A stretch of DNA of 64,000 nt from Azorinus chamasolen (lineage: Eukaryota; Mollusca; Bivalvia; Cardiida; Solecurtidae), in contig OY755252.1 in assembly GCA_963576725.1 (NCBI GenBank), forward strand, positions 28,402,078 to 28,466,077, given 5' to 3'. The first letter of the stretch is position 1; each line of letters starts with the position of its first letter. This document shows, in pieces, positions 21,531-29,981 of this stretch. The notes below the pieces were generated by a model. It saw only the letters and a program-made list of their open reading frames with translations, ran no database searches and was not told where the DNA came from. The position numbers and the translations under genes were made by a program.

Positions 21531-22012
21531 TATTGTAGTTTTCTTAATCTTATGATTGATTATTTCTCCTGTGCCATACAAAAGATGTTCACAGAGTGAT
21601 TACCAAGATCCTTGAACACACGAGATAGTGTCCACTGATCACGATACATGTATATAACGCCGTTGGGTTTGGAATGCAACCATGTCAATCATCACTTTAA
21701 TTATTAACACAACACGCACTACATCGTGATTGTTAACACAGTAATGATGTGCCTGTATGCAGTGTTATATACCATGGCAACCACTAAAGCGACCATAAAA
21801 TAATCAAAAGATCCGAATTGAACCTCTTTTAAGTGGTCGCCATGGAGATGGTTTAATGTAAGTATAACGAATCGTAGAAAGACTTAGAAAGGCGTAATTG
21901 CATCAGAACTGTGGACTTATCTTTGACAGTATCTATTAGTCAGCACCTCTCAAATTCCTTCTATTATTTTATATCTACCTAGACACAGACGTGTAACATA
22001 AAGATATACCGT

Positions 22013-22222
22013 AACTCATTACTTCATAGATACAAATTTAGTTCCTTCGCAAACAGAGTAGACCAAGATCAGACGGATGCTGTATATGTCATATAATCAG
22101 GATCTGCTCAGGGTATGCTCTGTTTCTACAGTTTCTGCCATGACCAAAGTTGTCAGTATTCCAATGCCTTGATAAATCTGTATCTAATTAATAACATGAA
22201 TATTAATAAAGTAAAGGATTAA
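22013..22222 (+). mobile_element. Family A MITE, degraded
   Basis: 'gcaaacagagtagaccaaga', 'tcagacggatgctg' and 'tctacagtttctgccatgac', ending 'attaataaagtaaaggatta'. Paralogue of 8021-8235. Confidence 0.55.
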
Positions 22223-22401
22223 TTGCATAATTGTAACACTTTGCATATTGTGCCGGTACATAACACACAGGACAAGAGTATGAACACGTAGGGAGTCAGT
22301 AACATACGGGAAGATGCAGAGAAAAGTTGACAGTTGGTTTGAATGTCTTTTGTTTACCTGTATCCCTCTATCCATGACTTGACTCGCATTTTCAAAACGC
22401 T

Positions 22402-22651
22402 TTAACCCTTCGCTTGCTATTCACGTCAATATACCTACCTGTAAATAGTGAAAACCTAGATGAGACAGCTCCTGTAGGAGCTATCTCATCAGGGTCTGCA
22501 CTATTTAAAAGTTGATTGTGCAACCAGTGCACTCCACAGCAGTGATTGCACAGCGAAATACTTGTACACAGTGAAGATATATGTAATTATACAACAGGGC
22601 ATGGGTTAAGAAGGAGAAATGTATTTTAAAATTCAGCAAGACAATGGTTAA
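22402..22651 (+). mobile_element. Family B MITE, copy 5 (250 bp)
   Basis: TTAACCCTTCGCTTGCTATT to 'cagcaagacaatggttaa', TTAA at 22,402-22,405 and 22,648-22,651. The apex is GCTCCTGTAGGAGC. Confidence 0.9.
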
Positions 22652-22864
22652 TTCGGCCGACGAGGCGCTGAGTATATCGTCATCTCACCAGTATCAAAGC
22701 TGTTTGACATTCGGTCAATAGTTTCTCAAACAAACGTAATCGATGCGGAAGTAGTCACGAGACCCACTTTAAAGTAGACTTTATGTTTATTTTGTGGGGT
22801 ATAAGTTCATAATGCTGTGTTTGATTATGGAATAATATAAATATGACCTGACAGGGTCTGCTGT

Positions 22865-22955
22865 GGTAGGAACAAATGCTCAATTTATCACAATGGTTTC
22901 GAAAGGTGACTTTTTCAGAGGAGCAGATAGGTGTCAATATGAGGGAATATGTTAA
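22865..22955 (+). mobile_element. Family C MITE, right fragment
   Basis: 'gaacaaatgctcaatttatc', 'acaatggtttcgaaaggtga', ending 'aatatgagggaatatgttaa'. The left arm is missing. Confidence 0.6.
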
Positions 22956-22979
22956 AGCTTACACGACAAGACAGAATAT

Positions 22980-23933
22980 TTACCAAAGTATACGCCCTTA
23001 TCACATGGTAAAAGACATTGGTATGTTTGAAAAAGTCTTAAGATGGTAAAAATACATACCAAGTACATGTATATGCATTTTAAGACTTTTGCAAAAGTAG
23101 GTCAAATGTCTAATTTCAGAAGGGTACACATGTTGCCATGGTTATACTAAGTATGCAAACCCTAGGACTATTGGGTCCAATAATATAGGCATTCAAATAT
23201 TTATGGACAAATAGGTTTCAAAGGTCAATGTCACATGGTTAAAAACATTGGAATATTTGAAGAAGTCTTAAGATAGGAAAAATACATACCAAGTATGGAA
23301 GTATATGCATTTAAAGACTTTTGCAAAAGTAGGACAAATATCAAGGTCATTGTAAGAAAGGCAAAAATGTTTGTATGGTCATACAAAGTATGGAAGCCGT
23401 AGGCCTATTTGTTGCAATCTGATAGACATTTAACGAGTTTTATAAAAATAGGTCAAACGTCAAGGTATCATCATGATGGTAAAATCAATGGTATGGTTGA
23501 AAAAGGATTAAAACAAGAAAATGGCATACCAAGTATGGTGGAAGCCCTTGGCCTACTGGTTCAAATGTTATAGGCATTCAAAAAAAATGCAAACTTAGAT
23601 CAAATGTCAAGGTCACATGGTAAAAACAGTAAAATGGTTAGAAATGTCTTAAGACAAAAATGTTGCATAAGCCATAGACCTATTGATTCAAATGTTATAG
23701 GCATTTAAAGATTTTTGAAAACGTATGTCAAAGGTACAGGTCACATGGTAAACAGTGGTATGTTTGAAAAAAATTAAGACAAGAAAGTTGCATATCAAGT
23801 ATGCAAGCCCTAGGCCTATTGATTCAAATGTTATAGGTATTTAAAGATCTTTGCAAAAGTAGGTCAAATGTCAACGTCACATGGTAAAAACAATGGTATG
23901 GTTGTCAAAGTATTAAAACAAGAAAGTTGCATA
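22980..23933 (+). repeat. Diverged tandem array (roughly 110-200-bp units)
   Basis: Phrases recur: 'tggtatgtttgaaaaagtct', 'taagacaagaaagttgcata', 'aagccctaggcctattg', 'ttcaaatgttataggcattt', 'ttgcaaaagtaggtcaaatg', 'caaggtcacatggtaaaaac'. Units vary in length and contain many stops. Confidence 0.8.
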
Positions 23934-23935
23934 AT

Positions 23936-24250
23936 AAGTATTATTATTATTATTATACCACATGTATATAGCAGTCTTTTCACAAAGGATATGTGCGTTC
24001 AAAAGCGCTGCACATGGACGAAATCACTAACTGAAACGAACCGCATGATTATCTATCCAGACAAGGAAAGATATACAATATATATACAGTAGATATAAAA
24101 TCACTAGCCGGAAGGAACCGCATGATTATCCATCCGATCAATGAAATATATACTAGATATATACAATAGATATGAAATCATTAACTGGACGGAACCGCAT
24201 GATTGTCAACCCAGTAGACGACAGATATTCAATAGATATACAATAAATAT
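23936..24250 (+). repeat. TTA microsatellite and three ~78-bp tandem units
   Basis: (TTA)n at about 23,938-23,957, then three units from about 24,019 carrying 'gaaatcactaactg', 'gaaccgcatgattatc' and 'agatatatacaatagatat'. Confidence 0.75.
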
Positions 24251-24585
24251 GAATATAAATATGATTTTCCTGTGACCTGTACCTTTGACATACGATCTGT
24301 GGCCAAAAGTCCAAAACATGTCAAAAATGGAATAAAACTAAAAATTACTTTTAATGTTTAACATCATACAAGCAATATTGACCCCCAAAATGAACCTTCA
24401 TACAAACTTTCAGCATCCTAGCACAAATATTAAGCTTTAAAACAACCTGGCCAAAAAACTTTAACCATGGCCACACTCACGCTCATGCACATGCTTACGC
24501 TCATCCTCACGCTCCCGAACACACCGAGGGTATAGCATAAGCTCTGCTGTTCTATGAACAGGCGAGCTAAAAAGGACTAACAATG
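24251..24585. other. No gene recognised
   Basis: Low-complexity A+T-rich sequence with 'gtgacctgtacctttgacat' and a run of CTCAC/GCTCA words near 24,470-24,510. Confidence 0.4.
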
Positions 24586-25006
24586 TTCGGTTTGCTTATG
24601 GAATTCTGCAGTGCTTAGTTAAATGAATCCCTTCTTCATACTGCTGCATCGTCATCGTCTGCAAACCATGTCGTCTGCTTAAAGCTTCAAGGTAGATTTT
24701 CCTTCAGTGTCATTTCTAAAACGTAAGTGACGTGTCCAACACTTCGGATCCTGAGATCTGGATCAAAACTGGTAATCACATATTTGCACATTGCAACAAG
24801 ATGTGTGAGTTGGTTTCTGTGAATATCGTTGAAGATTGAATTAAAAGCAACACACCTTACTGGCTAAAGAATTCCCGTTATAACTATGTTGGAGTCAACT
24901 AGTTCATTCGTTCACAGGATCAATATTAGATAAATTCTTCTGAAGTTTGGGTTTCATAAAATCTAAAGACATTGAGAGAATTAATTTTAAATTTTGCAAA
25001 GGAGTA

Positions 25007-25173
25007 CAGTATAACAGCCATATAGGGATCTTACAAAGCAGGTGGTTGCCTAATACAGAGCAAATGTAATGCAGAAAGCTCCTATATGAGTTTTCTGCAT
25101 TACTTTGACCTGCATTAAGTTACCATCTGCCTTGCAGACCCATAATTGTGACCGCTTAATACAGGTTATACTG
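25007..25173 (+). mobile_element. Family E TA-type MITE
   Basis: CAGTATAACAGCCATATAGG and 'cgcttaatacaggttatactg', each with TA outside. Core 'gcagaaagctcctatatgag'. Confidence 0.7.
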
Positions 25174-25360
25174 TATTAAAAACTCCATTCAATTCACGTG
25201 CAACATGGGTGTATGGAGAATGCCCGTTATAGCACGATCATTCAATACTGGTTTAATAATCAAGTTTCTGAAAACATATTAAATAACTTGTACCAGTTAA
25301 AATTTAATGAACATTCGTAGGTTAGATAAAATGGGTGTCCGTGTTAAAATATTTTAAGAA

Positions 25361-25529
25361 GTACAATAAACCGCCTCTAAACTAGAATGATAGTATAGAA
25401 TAAATTGGATACTGTTAGACAGGTGGCTGTTTACTGCAGTGTGAAAGTCAGGCAGAACACTCCAAGAACTGCTACCGAGAAAAAAGATTTATACTGCATT
25501 TAACATCCGTGTTGGAGGAGTTCTACTGT
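25361..25529 (+). mobile_element. Family E-like element, internally deleted
   Basis: It keeps 'caggtggctgtttactgcag' and 'ggaggagttctactg' but has lost the hairpin between 'gaacactccaagaactgct' and the right arm. Paralogue of 11,505-11,700. Confidence 0.5.
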
Positions 25530-25532
25530 TAA

Positions 25533-25782
25533 TTAACCCTTCTCTTTCTGAATTTTAAAATACATTTCTCCTTCTTTACCCATGCCTTGTTGCATACTTA
25601 CATATATCTTCACTGTGTACAAGTATTTCGCTGTGCAATCACTGATGTGGAGTGCACTGGTTGCACAATCAATTTGTAAATAGTGCAGACCCAGATGAGA
25701 CAGCTCCTGCAGGAGCTGTCTCATCTGGGTCTTCACTATTTACAGGTAGGTATATTGACGTGAACAACAAGCGAAGGGTTAA
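25533..25782 (-). mobile_element. Family B MITE, copy 6 (250 bp), with empty paralogous site at 11,702
   Basis: TTAACCCTTCTCTTTCTG to 'caagcgaagggttaa', apex GCTCCTGCAGGAGC. The paralogue reads 'tactgttaatgtattttc' with one TTAA. This copy reads 'tactgttaattaaccc' and 'gggttaatgcattttc'. Confidence 0.92.
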
Positions 25783-25841
25783 TGCATTTTCAAATGTACA
25801 TGGTGTTTTATAATATCTATCCTTATTCTATATCAATCTAG

Positions 25842-26039
25842 TTAACTCTATTGCTGCCAAATTCAGTCATCTGCTCAAACAATTTTCATTTGTTTTCCTT
25901 CACTATAGTTTCAACAAATACGATCACAGCAACAAACAGCGTAGATCCTGGTGAGACGTCGAGTTACTTGACGTCTCATCTGGATCGAAACTGTGTGCAT
26001 GGGTAATCATAGATGCGACATTGGCAGCGAAAGAGTTAA
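25842..26039 (+). mobile_element. Family D TTAA-type MITE, copy 2
   Basis: TTAACTCTATTGCTGCCAAA and 'ttggcagcgaaagagttaa' are inverted ends. The hairpin 'gatcctggtgagacgtcgag' pairs with 'cttgacgtctcatctggatc'. Confidence 0.85.
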
Positions 26040-26231
26040 AACAATTCTGAATATGAGCTGTATATTGAATGTGTACCATTATTATGTTTTATCTCTAAAT
26101 TATCCATTACAGTGCGGGACACGAGTCTCTAATGTCATTTGCAAACCGTGTAGACCTAGATGAGAATACCACTAGGGGAGTCCTCCCATCAAACTACATA
26201 GCATGTAAAATGTATAATGCATGAGTCAATC

Positions 26232-26460
26232 TTAATCCTGTTCTCCACAAATACGCCTTCCTACGTCTTTCAAACGGAGTAGACTCGGCCCCCATAACTG
26301 CAAGAATATGCACTGTTTGTTTATGTTATAATATAATTATGATTCTACATTTTTGCCATAGCCAAACTTTCCATTGTTCATATGCCATTATAAAATGAAT
26401 GTAATTAATATTCGTGACGTCGTTATTTCTGATATGAATATTCATAGAGTAAAGGATTAA
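26232..26460 (+). mobile_element. Family A MITE lacking its hairpin
   Basis: TTAATCCTGTTCTCCACAAA to 'attcatagagtaaaggattaa'. Only 'aacggagtagactcggcccc' remains of the hairpin. Confidence 0.65.
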
Positions 26461-26461
26461 T

Positions 26462-26695
26462 ATCAAAAACTGTTGTATTTTACTCTTCTTTAATTTAAAA
26501 CAAAATCGTTTCATGAATATGATTATGGTAATAACAAAAGTATTAATTGTTATAATTGTACATAACGCATGATTTATTGACCATGTCAGAAACTGTAGAA
26601 TCATATCTTTATTATATCATAAGCATACGAGCCTTCTGATGTGGGTCTACTCTGTTTGCAAATGCATAGAAATGCGTATTTTTAGTAGAGAATAA
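26462..26695 (-). mobile_element. Family A MITE, reverse, degraded
   Basis: 'ccatgtcagaaactgtagaa', 'tcatatctttattatatcat', 'gtctactctgtttgcaaatg', ending 'gcgtatttttagtagagaat'. The paralogue of 13,906-14,118. Confidence 0.5.
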
Positions 26696-26825
26696 AACGA
26701 GCACAACCGTGAAGTAATCACGGCAATGGTATTGTGTATCACTATTGTAAAACAGACATGTGACATAATGCATTACCCGGTCACATTTAAAAAGAAAAGT
26801 GACAAGGGAGAGGCGCCTTCCAGTT

Positions 26826-27075
26826 TTAACCCTTCGCTTGCTATTCACGTCAATATACCTACCTGTAAATAGTGAAGACCCAGATGAGACAGCTCCTGAA
26901 GGAGCTGTCTCATCAGGGTCTGCACTATTTACAAGTTGATTGTGCAACCAGTGCACTCCACAGCAGTGATTGCACAGCGAAATACTTGTACACAGTGAAT
27001 ATATATGTAATTATACAACAGGGCATGGCTAAAGAAAGAGAAATGTATTTTAAAATTCAGCAAGATAATGGTTAA
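26826..27075 (+). mobile_element. Family B MITE, copy 7 (250 bp), with empty paralogous site at 14,236
   Basis: TTAACCCTTCGCTTGCTATT to 'cagcaagataatggttaa'. It interrupts 'ccagttttaaagacgttggc' precisely at TTAA; the uninterrupted form is at 14,230-14,250. The apex is GCTCCTGAAGGAGC. Confidence 0.93.
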
Positions 27076-27180
27076 AGACGTTGGCAATATGGTGCTGAAG
27101 ATCGAACTCGTGACCCCGAAGATAACATCCTTTCCAACCATTCAGCTGGGCTGAGTGTAAGCTTTTCTTAATACTTCAAA
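27076..27180 (-). repeat. tRNA-like SINE2 fragment, copy 2
   Basis: Minus strand 'ggttggaaaggatgttatct' then 'gagttcgatcttcagc', the latter a good B-box. Copies at 14,230 and 39,990. Confidence 0.45.
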
Positions 27181-27266
27181 CAGAAGAGTTACACATTCGT
27201 TGGTCTTCGTTAATTTTGGCCTTTTCTCTTTTTTTCAACCTAAGTTTCCAAGCACGGTACCAACTA

Positions 27267-27512
27267 TTAACGCTTTACTCCATGAATATTCATGGAAGAA
27301 AATAATGGCACTAGGAATATTAATAAGATTTATTTTTCAATGGCACGTAACTATATGATATTTTGGCTATGACAGAAAAACTGTAGAACCATATCCATAT
27401 TATTTCGAAAGCAAAAGAGCATACCATGATCAGACGGCTACTATAGGAGCCGTCTGGTTTAGGTTTACTCTGTTTGCAAAGGCGTAGAAAGGCGTATGGG
27501 GTAAAGGGTTAA
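27267..27512 (-). mobile_element. Family A TTAA-type MITE, near complete
   Basis: TTAACGCTTTACTCCATGAA to 'ggcgtatggggtaaagggtt' + AA. Hairpin 'gatcagacggctactatagg' with 'agccgtctgg'. The body includes 'gaatattcatggaag'. Confidence 0.8.
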
Positions 27513-27702
27513 AGCTTACACCGTTTATGAGATTTTGAAAAAGGTATCGACCAAGTGTCAAACAGCTTACATCCTGACGAGTAACTCGGCATCGTTTATG
27601 TGTCCAAGCTGTTTGCAGCTCATTTATTGTGATAAAAATTAATAATTCTGTTCTCATAGGCTAACGAAAACATGAATGTTGCGTCTTAATGAAATTGGAA
27701 TT

Positions 27703-28037
27703 GTATGTATGTATGTATGTATGTATGTATGTATGTATGTATGTATGTATGTATGTATGTATGTATGTATGTATGTATGTATGTATGTATGTATGTATGT
27801 ATGTATGTATGTATGTATGTATGTATGTATGTATGTATGTATGTATGTATGTATGTATGTATGTATGTATGTGTGTATATGTGTATGTACGAGTATGTAT
27901 GTATGTATGTATGTATGTATGTATGTATGTATGTATGTATGTATGTATGTATGTATGTATGTATGTATGTATGTATGTATGTATGTATGTATGTATGTAT
28001 GTATGTATGTATGTATGTATGTATGTATGTATGTATG

Positions 28038-28068
<31 letters not shown>

Positions 28069-28127
28069 GTATGCATGCATGCATGCATGTATGCATGTAT
28101 GCATGTATGTATGTATGTCGATGTATG
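27703..28127 (+). repeat. (TATG)n microsatellite, about 425 bp
   Basis: It is a nearly pure tetranucleotide array with a short interruption at 27,871-27,895 ('gtgtgtatatgtgtatgtac'), degrading into 'gcatgcatgcatg' and 'gtatgtcgatg' at the right. All long ORFs over it (Met-Tyr-Val-Cys or Ile-His-Thr-Tyr repeats) are artefacts. Confidence 0.97.
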
Positions 28128-28129
28128 TC

Positions 28130-28860
28130 GATGTCGATTGAGTGAAAACTGTGCATAGTTAATTTTGGGGATGGTAACACAATATGGACCATGATGATTT
28201 CACGCCAGTAATGAAGACCGTCGATGGCTGTCGTCATCAGGTGTATAACGTTCCGGTACCGTTTCGACTACGTCCTCGGGTTGACCAGGTCAGCAGTGAA
28301 AATAAAGGTAGGTGATGTTTTGTACTGAAGACAGTTTAATCAGCAAACATTGCACCCATCTAATAGCACTCTGATATTGGTCTACACTGTTTGCAAACAC
28401 AAGTTTACTATGTATTCTTATCTGCATTTGTAGTCTGCTTCAATACTGTTTTTTAAGTTTTAAGTTATCTTATTTGTTTGAAAAGTATAATATCAATGAC
28501 ATACAGTTTGGATCATTTTTTATCAAAACCGATTGCAAGGTAATCACACCTTCGATATTGGCAGCAAAAGAGTTCAATTTAAGTCCAGCGATTGAGACGT
28601 TTGTTTAAGTTGATACTCGATTGTCCGCCTTCGCTTCGAAAGCACAAGGAAACATCAGTTTTCGATTCTCCATCCGTCGACAATTCGTGTCACCTGCAAA
28701 GGAACTGTTTACGAGTATGTAGTACGTAGACTCGTGCATACACACATACTGTTTACTGTTTAGATCTAATAGGAAAATTAATAGGGTCCCTTTAGTTTTG
28801 ACGTATTCAAATCTGCTACCGAATATACATGACATTGTAAAAAAACACATTCAAAAGTTT
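28130..28860. other. No gene recognised; paralogue of 58,320-58,700 and a MITE remnant
   Basis: 28,150-28,400 resembles 58,320-58,640 ('caggtgtataacgttccggt', 'tactgaagacagtttaatca'). 28,390-28,576 contains 'tggtctacactgtttgcaaa' and 'ttggcagcaaaagagtt', the latter a family D right end. Confidence 0.45.
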
Positions 28861-28861
28861 T

Positions 28862-29411
28862 GCATCAATCAGACCGGCTTAAAGAAGTATTCCAACAACT
28901 GCCAATCGTAGCATTCAGGCGTGATAAAAATCTATGTGACACACTGGTGCATTAAAAAACTAATAGGATTGTTAGACCAAGCAATACAGTCTGTTCACAG
29001 GGTTGCGCTACTTGCAGTATTCTTGAAATGTCAAGTATAAGTGACACAAATAGGCAATCAGTTTACAATGTGTCTACCAATATTAACTGTAGAGAAAGAA
29101 ATGTAGTATATGCAATTAAATGCAGTAAATGCGATATAATGGTGTATGTCGGTGAAACTGAGAGAGAAATTCGGGAGAGAATGAAAGAACATTTGAATGA
29201 TGTGAAGCATGAGAGAGAGAAGCCAATAAACAGACATTTTGGAATCAGTGGTCATAGCAGTGATGATGTGAGATTTGTAGTTTTGAAACGGATGTTCCAT
29301 GCATGTAGACCTGAAAGACAGATCCATGAAACGGATTGGATATGGAGGCTGAGAACGTACAGACCATTTGGCTGTAATATCAAAGAGGATAATGCGCTAA
29401 TGCATGCATGA
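28862..29411 (+). pseudogene. Penelope-like element ORF, GIY-YIG endonuclease domain
   Basis: GIY-YIG nucleases of EN-plus Penelope-like elements cut target DNA for insertion. In frame from about 28,865 the sequence reads 'LKEVFQQLPIVAFRRDKNLC', then a TAA (about 28,952) where a sense codon is expected, then 'KTNRIVRPSNTVCSQGCATC', a Cys-rich motif. From the ATG at 29,028 the frame is intact for 127 codons: 'NVVYAIKCSKCDIMVYVGET' supplies VVYAI...MVYVG, the GIY-YIG signature, followed by 'IRERMKEHLNDV' with the catalytic Arg, 'PINRHFGISGHS', and 'ERQIHETDWIWRLRTYRPFG' with the catalytic Glu. The fragment is 5'-truncated with one nonsense codon, so it is non-functional as an element although the nuclease fold itself looks intact. 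Confidence 0.85.
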
Positions 29412-29572
29412 CGTTGTTGCACCCATGACGTCATTTGATGACGTCATTTTGATGACGTCATGACATTTTAAAAAACAACCCAATGTCACCATGACGCTGG
29501 ATCAACATTATTCTCGTTGATTTTATGGCTGAATGCATGTAACAAAAATGTGACGTGTATTTTGACATGATA

Positions 29573-29611
29573 ATCTTTGAAAAAGGCCCTTAGTGGTCGA
29601 AATATTAGATC
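29573..29611 (+). ncRNA. Hammerhead-like ribozyme remnant
   Basis: 'aatctttgaaaaa' then 'ggcccttagtggtc' then 'gaaa' and 'tattagat' can be arranged as stem I ATCT/AGAT, a degenerate CUGAUGA core (TTTGAAAA), stem II GGCC/GGTC with one G-U pair, then GAAA. Penelope-like elements are known to carry minimal hammerheads. The core G-A changes suggest it is inactive or that my alignment is wrong. Confidence 0.3.
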
Positions 29612-29981
29612 AGAGCAGTTCAAGTATTTATGTTTATTTTAAAGTCAATTCATTTTGGCAGACGTCGTTATTCATGTTGTTAAGTTGTCTGGAGGGGGAA
29701 TTTTATTTAAACTTTGACTTTGGTGAAAGTGGGATAAGGACGAGGTTGGTGTACTTTTTAAGTGATTCTGTTGTGTGATTTGACGGAAAAAGTGAAATTA
29801 ATAAATCATTTTTTGTGCAGTACTGGATCTTTAAATTCAAATGTGTGTGCCTCAGCCATTATGATATACAGGTGAAGAGCGGATTAGTACAACACAGCCA
29901 CAGTTACAGTTACAGTATACCAGGTACGATCTTTCCATTATAGGGCAATTATCGCCTATTTTAAAACCCAACAAGCTAGTA

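Larger units (their letters stand above)
18590..22390. repeat. Paralogous block I, copy b (pairs with 2,400-8,300)
   Basis: It has the same order of markers as copy a but carries three extra family B MITEs (19,926; 20,328; 20,947) and lacks others. For example 'cgagatagtgtccactgatc' at 7517 recurs at 21,621, and 'gggtttggaatgcaa' at 7553 recurs at 21,665. Confidence 0.7.
24590..27660. repeat. Paralogous block II, copy b (pairs with 10,340-14,600)
   Basis: It shares marker order with copy a. It lacks the family G and family C insertions of copy a and carries two family B insertions of its own (25,533 and 26,826). Confidence 0.7.
28862..29620 (+). mobile_element. Penelope-like retroelement, 3' end
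   Basis: It consists of the C-terminal coding part with a GIY-YIG endonuclease (to 29,411) followed by a 3' segment with TGACGTCA repeats and a possible hammerhead-like fold. The RT domain that should lie upstream is missing, which is a usual 5' truncation. Confidence 0.75.

Noticed and set aside
8855..27075. Recurring ~67-codon ORFs with 'LQVDCATSALHSSDCTA'
   Set aside because: They recur only because family B MITEs recur. Changes between copies are not concentrated in third positions, and both strands have similar ORFs.
27654..28237. Long ORFs of repeating Met-Tyr-Val-Cys or Ile-His-Thr-Tyr on both strands (also 59,982-60,543)
   Set aside because: They are translations of pure (TATG)n and (TATC)n microsatellites. 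All frames are open because the unit contains no stop.
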